Source of the DNA: Chloroflexi bacterium HGW-Chloroflexi-10
GTDB lineage: Bacteria > Chloroflexota > Anaerolineae > Anaerolineales > Anaerolineaceae
DNA length: 64,000 nucleotides
NCBI GenBank assembly: GCA_002840755.1
Contig: PHBZ01000025.1
Coordinates: 16,107-80,106 of the forward strand
Reading direction: 5' to 3'
Below the pieces are notes generated by a model. The model was given only the letters and a program-made list of their open reading frames with translations. It was not told the DNA's origin and ran no database searches. A program made the translations under genes and the position numbers. Numbering within the stretch: position 1 is the stretch's first letter; each line of letters opens with the position of its first letter. Below are positions 1 to 9,312 of this stretch, piece after piece.

Positions 1-1
1 A

Positions 2-676
2 AATCGAGAGACTCTCATCCGTGAAGGATGGAAATCTTATTTATCAAAGCAAATAACTAATTATTCAGAATTTCCTAATTACATTAAAAGCCATATTATG
101 TTTATCCGGTACCGATATCCATCTCATGGTGGCGCTTATCTTTCAGCCGCGTCCGGAATTCTACGTTCAATCAGCCCATTCTGTTTTAAATTACCGGTTA
201 ACTTCGCTCTCTCTTTACCCCATCAATGGCGCTTTTTCTACCAACATACATTTATTCGTTCTTTACTGGAAAGGGAGAATCCCAAATTAGCGAATATAGA
301 AACGGCCAATGGTGGACCTGCTGTACCTATGAAAATCAGAAATCTACATCGATTTTGGCCTCTTTGGAGTTCATTACTTGATAAAAATATCAACCGGGTA
401 TCACAAAAAGTACTCCATAAATCAACTCATATTAACCAAAAACCCCAAGTTAATGAATATCCCTTAAAACCCTGGCGAATAGCATTTGTCAAGCAAGCCA
501 ACGCCGATGGATTTTTTACTGCTTCCAAAATGAATAGCGGTAATCTCTACGAGGCTGAATCATTGCGATCTTTAGTAAACGAGGTAGAAACAGGTCAGAC
601 CGAACAATGGTCTTTCCTGGAACGGGTAATGACAGTTGAAATGGCCATGCGTACGGTTGGCTCAAGTATTGCCTGA
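2..676 (+). CDS. Asparagine-synthase-like protein, C-terminal fragment (5' end outside window)
   Basis: The reading frame is open from base 2, so the gene begins upstream of the window. The visible ~224 residues resemble the C-terminal part of asparagine synthase (glutamine-hydrolysing) family proteins: a SPF...LP...R stretch where the family has the end of its synthetase domain, followed by NPKLANIETANGGP, which resembles the P-x-LA-x-i-x-T-x-x-G-x-P pattern I know from these proteins. No catalytic residues lie in the visible part. Such proteins often sit in polysaccharide clusters, where they amidate uronic acids or modify surface glycans, and a glycosyltransferase starts 18 bases downstream. 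Assignment is from weak pattern similarity only. Confidence 0.5.
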   Translation, partial: NRETLIREGWKSYLSKQITNYSEFPNYIKSHIMFIRYRYPSHGGAYLSAASGILRSISPFCFKLPVNFALSLPHQWRFFYQHTFIRSLLERENPKLANIETANGGPAVPMKIRNLHRFWPLWSSLLDKNINRVSQKVLHKSTHINQKPQVNEYPLKPWRIAFVKQANADGFFTASKMNSGNLYEAESLRSLVNEVETGQTEQWSFLERVMTVEMAMRTVGSSIA

Positions 677-694
677 AAGATTCTTACTTAAATC

Positions 695-2017
695 ATGAAA
701 ACAGTAAACCATCAAGAATTAAACAAAATCAAATTGGTATATCTCATTGGTACCTATCCCGAGTTAACCAACACCTTCATCGACCGGGAAATTACAACCC
801 TCAGACAACTGGGAGGTTTCCAGATCCGGATTGTTTCCCTCAGATCACCTCACACAATCGATTCATATTCTCCGGAACAAAAAGCACTACACCAGGAAAC
901 ACTTTACTTGATTCCTGAGCGCTGGTCGCGCTTTAACTATTTAAAGTTTATTCTGGCGAATCTATACTTTCTTCTTTTCAAACCTCAGCCTTATTTCCAC
1001 ACACTTTTCGAATTACTAACACATTCTAAGGAAGGGATGAAAGGCTGGATGAGGACTATTTTGCACTTTTGGCAAGGAGTTTACACGTCTTTCCTCTTAC
1101 GTCACACAGATTTCGATCATTTACATGTCCATTTTATGGACCGTGCGGTTTTGGTCGCCTTGGTGGTTAGCCGTTTTCTTGGGAAATCCTATTCCTTTAC
1201 AGCACATGCAGCAGACATTTATACCGGAGCAACCCTGGTACGTGAGAAAATCGAGAATGCAAGCTTCATGGTCACCGTTTCGCATTACAACAAGCAGCAC
1301 TTGCAGGCAGCCTATCCCGGGATTCAGGCAGATAAGATCCATCTTTTGCATCCATGGGTTGACGTTTCACATTTCAGACCCAACGGCAATCATCCACCTC
1401 ATGGCAGCTTCCACATCCTTTCTGTTGGGCGCCTGGTTGAAAAGAAAGGACATTTGGACTTAATCGATGCCGTTAATTTTTTGCGTGAAAAGGGAGTGGA
1501 TGCCGAATGCCAAATAGTGGGAGAAGGTCCCCTTTATACAAAATTAAAAGAACGCATCACTGAGCACGGTTTGCAGGATCACGCGCGTCTACTGGGTGGA
1601 TTGCCTCAGGGCAATGTTCTGCAACTACTCAAAGAATGGGCCGATGTATTCGCACTAGCGTGCGTCATCTCCGAAAATGGGGATCGGGACGGCATACCTG
1701 TATCGTTGGCGGAAGCTATGGCAATGAAACTTCCCGTTGTTTCAACGGATATCGTCGGTATTCGCGAGCTGGTGCAGCCTGGATCAGGATTCCTTGTTCC
1801 ACCACATGACCCGGCTGCCTTAGCAGAAGCCCTTTATACAATAGCCAGTCAGGATCACGCCAGCACAACCAGAATGGGATATAAAGGTCGAGAAGTTGTG
1901 GAAAACGAATTCAACCTGCTTAAAGGTACTCAAGCACTTGCCGAACTATTCCACCAGACAGTTAGAAAAGGTGTTGTTAAGAATGACATGAAAGAGGTAA
2001 GTCATGTTATCAATTGA
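695..2017 (+). CDS. Glycosyltransferase family 4 (GT-B)
   Basis: 440 residues, the usual length of a retaining GT4 enzyme. The N-terminal domain opens with LVYLIGTYPELTNTFI and contains HVHFMDRAV and FTAHAADIY; the C-terminal domain has SVGRLVEKKGHLDLIDA, the nucleotide-sugar-binding region of this fold, then an E-x7-E-type segment (ISENGDRDGIPVSLAEAMAMK cut here for length) and GFLVPPHDP. It should transfer a sugar from a nucleotide donor onto a cell-surface polysaccharide precursor in the cytoplasm. It overlaps the next glycosyltransferase by 14 bases, so the two are probably cotranscribed. Donor and acceptor cannot be told from sequence. No strong ribosome-binding site precedes the chosen ATG. 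Confidence 0.9.
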   Translation: MKTVNHQELNKIKLVYLIGTYPELTNTFIDREITTLRQLGGFQIRIVSLRSPHTIDSYSPEQKALHQETLYLIPERWSRFNYLKFILANLYFLLFKPQPYFHTLFELLTHSKEGMKGWMRTILHFWQGVYTSFLLRHTDFDHLHVHFMDRAVLVALVVSRFLGKSYSFTAHAADIYTGATLVREKIENASFMVTVSHYNKQHLQAAYPGIQADKIHLLHPWVDVSHFRPNGNHPPHGSFHILSVGRLVEKKGHLDLIDAVNFLREKGVDAECQIVGEGPLYTKLKERITEHGLQDHARLLGGLPQGNVLQLLKEWADVFALACVISENGDRDGIPVSLAEAMAMKLPVVSTDIVGIRELVQPGSGFLVPPHDPAALAEALYTIASQDHASTTRMGYKGREVVENEFNLLKGTQALAELFHQTVRKGVVKNDMKEVSHVIN

Positions 2018-2921
2018 ATCTTCGGTTTTAAATAATAACCATACGAAAAATATTAAGTACGCGGTCATATCCCCGGTTAAGGACGAGGCAGCCTACATTG
2101 AGGCTACAATTAACTCGATGATTGAACAGACAATTTGCCCAGCCATTTGGGTAATTGTTAACGACGGTTCTAGCGATGAAACCCAATCAATCGTTGAGAA
2201 ATACACCCGGAAATATAACTGGATTAAGTTAATCAACCGCCAAGATTCTGGGGTTCGTAAGCGAGGCAAAGGGGTTGTGGAAGCCTTTTATGCCGGTTAT
2301 GAAACCCTCAGCGGTATATATGACTTTATCGTCAAGCTTGATGGTGATGTAACTTTTGGGCCGGATTATTTCGAATCTTTGTTTATGCAGTTCTACAAGG
2401 ATCCTCTGCTGGGTATAGCCGGTGGCGGATTATACGAAAGGCCGGATGGAACTACATGGGTTTTGTATACGGTGAAAAACCACGTGCGCGGTTGCACAAA
2501 AGTTTACCGACGCGAGTGCTTTGAGGCAATTGGAGGCCTGGTAGCTTCGATGGGTTGGGACGGGATCGATGAATGGATTGCCCTCGCCAAAGGATGGAGA
2601 GTGCGCAGCTTTCTTTCACTGAAAATTTACCATTATCGTTTCACCGGAGCAGCAACGGGGTTTCTGAAAAGCTGCGTAGAGCAAGGTCACGGAGCTTACC
2701 GCATGGGGTACCACCCACTTTTCATGATCGCTCGCGGGATTCGCCGCATGACTGACCGACCTTTTTTGATTGGGGGAGCAGCAATGATAGGTGCATATTT
2801 CATGGCGTGGTTGCATAAACAGGAATTACTGGCCGACCCTATGGTTGTACGCTATGTACGCCAAACACAAATGAAACAATTGGCTGGTTTGATCTCAGGG
2901 AAACCGATTCACGGGGATTGA
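2004..2921 (+). CDS. Glycosyltransferase family 2
   Basis: 305 residues with a GT-A fold: AVISPVKDEAAYIEATINSM near residue 20, VNDGSSDET for nucleotide binding, and a DGD metal-binding triad in VKLDGDVTFGPDYF. The start ATG lies inside the end of the previous gene and is preceded by AGAGGT, so translation is probably coupled. The C-terminus has a hydrophobic stretch (LIGGAAMIGAYFMAWL) that may associate with the membrane. It is likely an inverting glycosyltransferase of the same polysaccharide pathway; the substrate is unknown. Confidence 0.9.
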   Translation: MLSIESSVLNNNHTKNIKYAVISPVKDEAAYIEATINSMIEQTICPAIWVIVNDGSSDETQSIVEKYTRKYNWIKLINRQDSGVRKRGKGVVEAFYAGYETLSGIYDFIVKLDGDVTFGPDYFESLFMQFYKDPLLGIAGGGLYERPDGTTWVLYTVKNHVRGCTKVYRRECFEAIGGLVASMGWDGIDEWIALAKGWRVRSFLSLKIYHYRFTGAATGFLKSCVEQGHGAYRMGYHPLFMIARGIRRMTDRPFLIGGAAMIGAYFMAWLHKQELLADPMVVRYVRQTQMKQLAGLISGKPIHGD

Positions 2922-3141
2922 GGAGAGTAGTGGCTAACAGCAATTTCATATGTAAAGTTTTAGCAAAGCAGGGAGAAATTACAAAAATATGACCAGCAAG
3001 AATTCACGACAAGGCCTGATGGGAGATTACAAATTACAAGTGCATTATGTGTCTACCCATTCATGCTGCTATCGAATAATCAATGGAAATACAAATTTTT
3101 TCGACACTTTCCGTAATAGATCGTATTTCAGGAGATAAAGC

Positions 3142-4377
3142 ATGACAGAAAAAACAAATCCAAAACGTTGTTGTATGATCGTCTATGCTATCTACCCACT
3201 TGCTGAAACCAGGGTTCAACGTGAGGCGGAAATACTCTTAAGGAATGGATATGAGGTAGATGTCATTTGTTTGCGATTGCCGGATGATTTACCTATAGAT
3301 AACTATAAAGGTGTTCAAATTTATCGTGAGAAATATCGATTCCCATTTTTGGGGTCTAAGAAAACCGGTTTGAAAGGGCGATTCTTAAATTACATCCGCT
3401 TCTTTTTCTCAGCAGCTATACGGATTACCCGGCTGCAATTCAAACACAAGTATGACATCATTCAGGTACATAACCTGCCCGACTTCCTGGTGTTTTGCGC
3501 ATTTATCCCCAAATTGATGGGAGTGCCCATTATCCTGGACCTGCATGACCTGATGCCTGAATTCTTTGCAGGCCGGTTTAAGGCACGTATGTCCTTTTTA
3601 GCGAAACTTGTCACCTGGCAGGAACGCATGGCTTGTAAATTTGCCAATCATGTTATTACGGTTAGCGACCATTGGCGTAAGGCGTTGATTAAGCGCGGTG
3701 TCGATGAACATAAATGCAGTGTAATTCTGAATGTCGCGGACGATAAAATTTTTTATCCCGTAGAAAAAAGAACCGGCTTTGCTCCTCAATCTGATCAATT
3801 CCGGCTTATCTACCATGGCAGCATTCACGAACGCTACGGACTGGATCTTGCTGTGAGGGCCGTCGACCAGTTACGCAGTGAAATTCCAAATATTCACTTT
3901 ACGTTAATCGGAAATGGAGATTTCCTACCCCGCATTGTCGAATTGGTCGAGGAGCGCAAGTTAAGTGAGTTTGTCACTATTGAAAAACTTCATCTAGCAG
4001 AAGAACTGCCAGATATTATCCGCACTTGTGATCTAGGCATTGTTCCCTACCAAAATGATGTATTCACGGATGGGCTGCTTCCGACCAAACTGATGGAATA
4101 TGCAGCTTTGGAATTACCTGCTATCGCCTCGCGGACAACAGCCATCCAGGCGTATTTCAGTGACACGAACACTGAGTTCTTTGAGCCAGGTAATGTGAAT
4201 GATCTGGCCCAAAAAATTCTTTACTTACACAACAACCCAGTCAGATTGAAAGAGTTATCACAGGGGAGTCGAAAGTTCAATCAACGTTATAACTGGTCTA
4301 TAGTAGGGGCTGAATACGTTAAATTAGTGGAGCAGGTAAGGAAGGAAAATGGACTTTATCATTACCGATACGCTTGA
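3142..4377 (+). CDS. Glycosyltransferase family 4 (GT-B)
   Basis: 411 residues. Early motifs are YPLAETRVQREAEIL and VHNLPDFLVF; the middle carries DLHDLMPEFFAGRF, typical of GT4 polysaccharide enzymes. The C-terminal domain has IYHGSIHERYGLDLAV and an E-x7-E-like segment at TKLMEYAALELPAIAS. AGGAGA just upstream supports the ATG. A 220-base gap separates it from the previous glycosyltransferase; I see no gene there and no clear promoter. Its end overlaps the next gene by 29 bases. Function: sugar transfer in surface-glycan assembly, with unknown donor and acceptor. Confidence 0.9.
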   Translation: MTEKTNPKRCCMIVYAIYPLAETRVQREAEILLRNGYEVDVICLRLPDDLPIDNYKGVQIYREKYRFPFLGSKKTGLKGRFLNYIRFFFSAAIRITRLQFKHKYDIIQVHNLPDFLVFCAFIPKLMGVPIILDLHDLMPEFFAGRFKARMSFLAKLVTWQERMACKFANHVITVSDHWRKALIKRGVDEHKCSVILNVADDKIFYPVEKRTGFAPQSDQFRLIYHGSIHERYGLDLAVRAVDQLRSEIPNIHFTLIGNGDFLPRIVELVEERKLSEFVTIEKLHLAEELPDIIRTCDLGIVPYQNDVFTDGLLPTKLMEYAALELPAIASRTTAIQAYFSDTNTEFFEPGNVNDLAQKILYLHNNPVRLKELSQGSRKFNQRYNWSIVGAEYVKLVEQVRKENGLYHYRYA

Positions 4378-5368
4378 CAAAACAGTTTGGAGGGATTTTG
4401 TAGATCAACATCCTCAGGGAAATATTTTTCAAACACCTGAGATGTTCCAGGTCTTCTCACGAGCCAGTGGTTACCAACCGGAACTCAGAGCAGCGATTGG
4501 TACAGATGGCCAGGTATTGGCATTATTGGTGCCGGTCCAGGTCAGCTTGAAAAATGGCTTGTTACGCCGTCTGACAACACGATCAATTGCTTACGGCAGC
4601 ACCTTATGTACGCCAGATGCTGCCGGTAAAGAAGCGCTGAAAGCTTTACTGAGCGATTATACAAAAAAAGCGGGGCGGGATGGTTTATTTACCGAACTAC
4701 GTCACCTATCTGACTTGAGCGCCTACCAACCCATTTTTACTCAATGCGGATTTGGATACGAAGAGCATCTGAATTACCTGATTGGTTTGGATTGTACGAA
4801 GGATGAGGTGTTTAATCGAATTGGGGCGCGAACACGCAAACATATCCGGCGCGCAATAAACAAAGGTGAAATCGTTGTCGATGAGGTTAGCGATTTAGAT
4901 CAGATTAAAACTATTTATGAGTTGATCAAAAAATCTTACCTTGAAGCTCATATCCCTCTTGCCAGTATTTCTCTGTTTGAAGCCGCCTTCGAAGTGCTTT
5001 ATCCTCAAAAAATGATTAAGTTCAGCTTAGCGCGAATTGGCGACACATATATCGCCTCATCCGTGGAGCTACTGTATAAAGACGTTATCTATGGTTGGTA
5101 CGGAGGGGTTGACCGGGCGTTTTCAAATTATACGCCCACAGAAGTGCTAACATGGCGCATCCTTGAATGGGGCGCCGAGAATGGGTATCGCACATACGAT
5201 TTCGGCGGCGCGGGCAGTCCGAGTGAGAAATACGGTGTTCGAGATTTCAAGTCCAAATTTGGGGGCGATCTGGTTTGTTTCGGTCGAAATACCTGTGTGC
5301 ATGATCCGGTCCTATTGCGATTAAGCACCGCAGGGTACAGCGTTTTTCGTCACTTTATACAGAAATGA
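4349..5368 (+). CDS. FemAB-like / GNAT-fold acyltransferase (BioF2-like family)
   Basis: 339 residues. The N-terminal half begins like FemAB/peptidoglycan-bridge proteins (HPQGNIFQTPEMFQVF). The second half is a GNAT-type domain with RKHIRRAINKG, followed by YGWYGGVDRAFSNYTP and the characteristic end YDFGGAGSPSEKYGVRDFK. Members transfer amino-acyl or acyl groups to cell-wall or exopolysaccharide precursors. The start overlaps the preceding glycosyltransferase and has GGAAGG as ribosome-binding site. In this cluster it probably decorates a glycan or its lipid-linked intermediate; the acyl donor cannot be inferred. Confidence 0.8.
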   Translation: MDFIITDTLDKTVWRDFVDQHPQGNIFQTPEMFQVFSRASGYQPELRAAIGTDGQVLALLVPVQVSLKNGLLRRLTTRSIAYGSTLCTPDAAGKEALKALLSDYTKKAGRDGLFTELRHLSDLSAYQPIFTQCGFGYEEHLNYLIGLDCTKDEVFNRIGARTRKHIRRAINKGEIVVDEVSDLDQIKTIYELIKKSYLEAHIPLASISLFEAAFEVLYPQKMIKFSLARIGDTYIASSVELLYKDVIYGWYGGVDRAFSNYTPTEVLTWRILEWGAENGYRTYDFGGAGSPSEKYGVRDFKSKFGGDLVCFGRNTCVHDPVLLRLSTAGYSVFRHFIQK

Positions 5369-6000
5369 ATCCATTAATCCGGTTAGCTGAATTAACTGAA
5401 GACTGGAAATATGTTACTGACCGAAACGGTTTTAAGTCATCTTTGCAATTCATCATCTCCGATTTTGCAAAGTTACCTTACCGGCATCTCCGGTTTTTTA
5501 TTCTATCCCGCTCGCTACTTGAACCATTTCCTGATTACCAACCTCGAAAAAAATTATCTATTCGCCCTTTTGAGCAAGATGATCTCCATGTAGTAAGGCA
5601 AATAGATCGTCCGTCAGAAGCTCGCTTGTGCGCACAGCGACTAAAAGATGGTCATCGAGGATTAATTGTGTTTTGTGATGATCACCCTGCTGGATATACC
5701 TGGGGAAGTATGGACCTGCAAACGCGGTTGGAAAGAGTGCATCCCAGGCTCAATCCCGGTGATGTTCTTTGCACCGATTCCTTTACCGCCCCTGAATTTC
5801 GTGGGCATGGTATCCAAACTGCATTGACTCTTGCCCGTTTCAACTTGTTTCGAGAATTAGGATGCGTTCGGGCAATCTGTTGCATCGAGGTCCGAAATGC
5901 TCCATCGTTAGCTGTATGGCAGAGAAAATTTAACAGCCAAACCATCGGTACAATTGACTTCATCCGTATCGGTCCCTGGTACCGGGTGCGTTATCACTGA
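5365..6000 (+). CDS. GNAT family N-acetyltransferase
   Basis: 211 residues, overlapping the previous gene by ATGA. The acetyl-CoA-binding motif is seen at RGHGIQTALTLARFNLF (R-x-x-G-x-G/A class), followed by a VRNAPSLAVWQRKF segment matching the end of GNAT domains. The N-terminal ~65 residues are not typical of GNAT proteins. Coupling to the FemAB-like gene suggests both act on the same product, perhaps N-acetylating an amino sugar, but this is inference from position. Confidence 0.8.
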   Translation: MNPLIRLAELTEDWKYVTDRNGFKSSLQFIISDFAKLPYRHLRFFILSRSLLEPFPDYQPRKKLSIRPFEQDDLHVVRQIDRPSEARLCAQRLKDGHRGLIVFCDDHPAGYTWGSMDLQTRLERVHPRLNPGDVLCTDSFTAPEFRGHGIQTALTLARFNLFRELGCVRAICCIEVRNAPSLAVWQRKFNSQTIGTIDFIRIGPWYRVRYH

Positions 6001-6079
6001 GGCTGACTGTTTTAACAAATGAAGATCTATGGTTTAAAGGTTCGCGTTTTGAAATCAATTACAAAAGCAGGTGGTCAAA

Positions 6080-7489
6080 ATGACAATAAATGAAACCTTC
6101 CGTCGCGGAGTACTCAACCTCCACACAGCCATTACGGGCCGGCATATCCTGGATTGCCTGGATGAGCTAAATCGCACTCAATGGCTCAGTTATGACAATC
6201 TGATGGATATGCAGCGTTACAAGCAACAGCGCCTCTTGGAATACGCCTATCAATATGTGCCTTATTACCACCGTATTTTCGACAATGCAGGCTTTCATCC
6301 CAATGATATGCGTGACAATCCGGCAGCTTTTCAAAAATTGCCAATCCTGACCAAAAGCTTGATTCGTGAGAATTTTTCCGAGTTGCAAACGACCGAGCCA
6401 CAGCGCCGCAAGCAGTTAAGTAAAGTAACAACTTCTGGTTCAACAGGACAGCCGCTGGTTTTTTATCAGGATCATGCTTTTCGGGATAACGTCACTGCCG
6501 ATATCCAACGCCACTTGGGATGGGCCGGTTGGAAAATGGGACAGCTGCATGCCTACCTTTGGGGCGGCGCATTTGAAGAAACATTATCACACTCTGTTCG
6601 TAACCGTCTGATCGATTGGGAATGGAACCGCTTTTTGTCGAATGCATTCACATTAACCGAAGAAAAAATGGCTGCATTTGCTGAACAGGTTAGACGTCAA
6701 CGCCCGCGCATCCTTTTTGGTTATGCATCCAGTCTACTCTCGTTTGCGCAGTTTGTCCGGCAAGGATCTTACCCGGATATTACCTTCGACGGAATCATTT
6801 CATCTGCTGAGGTGCTGCCTGAAGCTTTTCGTCAGATCATTGAAGAGACTTTCAAATGCCGGGTTTATAACCGCTATGGCACGAAAGAGTTAGGTGGAGT
6901 TGCCAGCGAATGTGAGGCGCAAAATGGATTACACGTGAGTGTAGAGAATAACCTGGTCGAAATTCTGAACGATGGGCACACGGCGCAACCAGGTGAGGTT
7001 GGCAGCATCATTGTAACTAATCTAAATAACTGGGGCATGCCTTTTATCCGTTACAGCATTGGTGACGAAGCTTCCTGGGCTGATGGAAGCAAATGCTCTT
7101 GCGGTCGTTTATCTCCCCGGCTTAAATCAGTTGAGGGGCGCATCGTAGATCAATTCGTTACCCGCGATGGACGAGCTTCTTGGGCAGGATTTGCAGGAGA
7201 CGGATATAGCAGCCTGCTTGCGCAACCATCCATCAAGCAATTTCAGATTATCCAGGAATCAATAGACAATATCAAAGTCCTTCTTGTGAAAGATGGTGAG
7301 GTCCCTGTTTCTTTATTGAAACGGATCGAACGGACGATGCAAGCCGCATTTGGAGAAGAAATAGCCATCGAATTTGAATTCCCTGAGAAAATTTCTCCTA
7401 TGCCTTCCGGAAAACATCAGTATGCAATATCAAAATTGAGCCAATCTCAGGGAATAGGTACCAATATGACACTAACGAACAATTCATAG
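6080..7489 (+). CDS. CapK/PaaK-like adenylate-forming enzyme
   Basis: 469 residues, similar in layout to phenylacetate-CoA ligase and to CapK proteins of capsule clusters. The ATP-binding P-loop TTSGSTGQPLVFY is at about residue 120, and RYGTKELGG near residue 275 matches the adenylate-forming motif. A CSCGRLSPRL segment matches the Cys-containing region common in this family. I prefer the ATG at 6080 because AGGTGG lies at a suitable distance upstream; a GTG nine bases earlier is possible. CapK-like proteins in polysaccharide loci are presumed to activate a carboxylate for transfer to the glycan; the true substrate is unknown. Confidence 0.85.
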   Translation: MTINETFRRGVLNLHTAITGRHILDCLDELNRTQWLSYDNLMDMQRYKQQRLLEYAYQYVPYYHRIFDNAGFHPNDMRDNPAAFQKLPILTKSLIRENFSELQTTEPQRRKQLSKVTTSGSTGQPLVFYQDHAFRDNVTADIQRHLGWAGWKMGQLHAYLWGGAFEETLSHSVRNRLIDWEWNRFLSNAFTLTEEKMAAFAEQVRRQRPRILFGYASSLLSFAQFVRQGSYPDITFDGIISSAEVLPEAFRQIIEETFKCRVYNRYGTKELGGVASECEAQNGLHVSVENNLVEILNDGHTAQPGEVGSIIVTNLNNWGMPFIRYSIGDEASWADGSKCSCGRLSPRLKSVEGRIVDQFVTRDGRASWAGFAGDGYSSLLAQPSIKQFQIIQESIDNIKVLLVKDGEVPVSLLKRIERTMQAAFGEEIAIEFEFPEKISPMPSGKHQYAISKLSQSQGIGTNMTLTNNS

Positions 7490-7619
7490 TGTATTAAATT
7501 TGAATTGGTTGTTGTAGGTATTTCATTAATACTAACGACAGAAAAAACAATTTAAATCGAGAAACCAGCTTAGATCCCAATATTCTTTCATCTTTTTTAT
7601 GGAATAAAACGAGGTATTC

Positions 7620-8201
7620 ATGAATGTTCGCATACATACAACTGCAGAAGTATCGGATAAAGCAAGTATAGGAGACGGCACAAGTATCTGGCATCAATGC
7701 CAGATACGCGAAGGCGTCACAATCGGGGAAAAATGCATCCTTGGAAGAGGTGTCTATGTAGATGCCGGAGTTTCCATTGGAAATCATGTAAAGATTCAAA
7801 ACTATGTTTCTGTTTACCATGGAGTAACCATTGAAGATGGGGTATTCATCGGCCCACACGTGTGTTTTACCAATGACATGCGGCCACGCGCAATCAACCC
7901 GGATGGTTCCATCAAAGCAGCAGATGATTGGGAATTAAGCCTGACCAAGGTGAGACGAGGAGCTGCATTAGGCGCTAATTCCACTATCCGCTGTGGAGTA
8001 ACGATTGGCGAATGGGCAATGGTTGGCGCTGGCAGTGTCGTAACCAGAGATGTTCCTGATTATGGCCTCATCCTGGGAAACCCGGCTAAGCTATTTGGCT
8101 ATGTATGTCCCTGCGGAGAGAAACTACTAACCAAAAAAAAACTTCCAGGAGAAACAATATTGTCCTGCCCCAAATGCAATTTTGAATTAAAGCTCGTTTA
8201 G
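7620..8201 (+). CDS. wbpD: Left-handed beta-helix acetyltransferase with C-terminal zinc ribbon (WbpD-like)
   Basis: 193 residues. From residue 5 to about 150 there are hexapeptide repeats ([LIV]-G-x4) forming a left-handed beta-helix, with ISVYHGVTIEDG-type turns and GAGSVVTRDVPDYGLILGNPAK, the classic acetyl-CoA-binding end. The order next to an aminotransferase and an oxidoreductase matches the WbpD/WbpE/WbpB (WlbB/C/A) set for UDP-2,3-diacetamido-2,3-dideoxy-glucuronate, where this enzyme N-acetylates the 3-amino group. The last ~35 residues carry CPCGE...CPKCNFE, a four-cysteine zinc-ribbon-like tail. GAGG upstream supports the start. Confidence 0.82.
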   Translation: MNVRIHTTAEVSDKASIGDGTSIWHQCQIREGVTIGEKCILGRGVYVDAGVSIGNHVKIQNYVSVYHGVTIEDGVFIGPHVCFTNDMRPRAINPDGSIKAADDWELSLTKVRRGAALGANSTIRCGVTIGEWAMVGAGSVVTRDVPDYGLILGNPAKLFGYVCPCGEKLLTKKKLPGETILSCPKCNFELKLV

Positions 8202-8238
8202 CCAATCCAATGAAAAAATAGAAACAGGAGGTTACACA

Positions 8239-9312
8239 ATGATTGCTATTTCGAAACCGTATATCGGCGAAGCAGAAAAACAGGCTGTTATTGAAGTTAT
8301 GGAGTCAGGGATGCTTGTACAGGGTCCGCGGACAGCTAAACTGGAAGAAAAATTTGCTGCAATTTGCGGCACACAGTATGCTATTGCCACATCCTCTGGA
8401 ACCACCGCTCTGCACGTTGCTCTGTTGGCCAACGGCATCAAACCTGGCGATGAAGTAATCACCACTCCTTTTACCTTCATGGCCTCAGTGAATTCTATTC
8501 TCTATGTCGGTGGCAGGCCAGTTTTTGTGGATATTGAGGAAGACACGTTTAATATTAATCCACAGTTGATTGAAGCAGCGATCACACCAAAAACGAAAGC
8601 AATCCTACCAGTTCATTTATATGGATATCCATGCAACATGGATATGATTATGAATATCGCGAATAAGTATGGATTACTCGTCATAGAAGACGCCTGCCAG
8701 GCCGTTGGTGCCAGATATAAGGGTAAGGCTATGGGGTCCTTTGGTACCGGATGTTTCAGCCTGTATGCGACTAAAAACATAATGGCTGGTGAGGGAGGCA
8801 TGATCACTACAAACCTGGAAGATGTCGCGCAGCGCTGCCGGATGATCCGCAATCATGGGATGCAGCGGCGTTACTACCATGAAATGTTGGGCTACAACTT
8901 CCGCACATCTGATCTCCATTCAGCCATCGGTTTAGTTCAGGCTGACCGGTTAGAAGATTTCACCACAAAACGGAAAGCGAACGCAGCCTTTCTAAACGAA
9001 CATATTACCAGCGTAAAAACGCCACAAGTCAAAGAAGACTATGAACATGTATGGCACCAATATACAATTCGGGTTGATGGCGGTCGCAGCCGGGATGCTG
9101 CCGTAAAAAACTTAACTGACGCGGGTATCGGCACTGGCATATTCTACCCCATCCCGGCCTACCGGCAAGCTCATCTCGTCGAAGCAGGTTACGGAAACCT
9201 TTCTCTACCGGTTACGGAACTCATAGTGAACGAAGTTATTTCTTTACCTGTTCATCCACAGTTGAGCCAGACGGATTTAGAAACTATAGTAATGGAGGTA
9301 AACAAGCTATGA
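8239..9312 (+). CDS. wbpE: DegT/DnrJ/EryC1 family sugar aminotransferase (WbpE-like)
   Basis: 357 residues, full length for the family. PLP-binding lysine is K179 in SLYATKNIMAGEGGM, with the TSSGTTALHVALLA motif near residue 52 and IEDACQAVG near residue 149 holding the PLP-interacting Asp. It transfers an amino group from glutamate to a 3-keto nucleotide sugar. A strong AGGAGG precedes the ATG. It overlaps the following dehydrogenase by four bases, which would supply the keto-sugar substrate. The specific sugar is inferred from the three-gene context. Confidence 0.88.
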   Translation: MIAISKPYIGEAEKQAVIEVMESGMLVQGPRTAKLEEKFAAICGTQYAIATSSGTTALHVALLANGIKPGDEVITTPFTFMASVNSILYVGGRPVFVDIEEDTFNINPQLIEAAITPKTKAILPVHLYGYPCNMDMIMNIANKYGLLVIEDACQAVGARYKGKAMGSFGTGCFSLYATKNIMAGEGGMITTNLEDVAQRCRMIRNHGMQRRYYHEMLGYNFRTSDLHSAIGLVQADRLEDFTTKRKANAAFLNEHITSVKTPQVKEDYEHVWHQYTIRVDGGRSRDAAVKNLTDAGIGTGIFYPIPAYRQAHLVEAGYGNLSLPVTELIVNEVISLPVHPQLSQTDLETIVMEVNKL

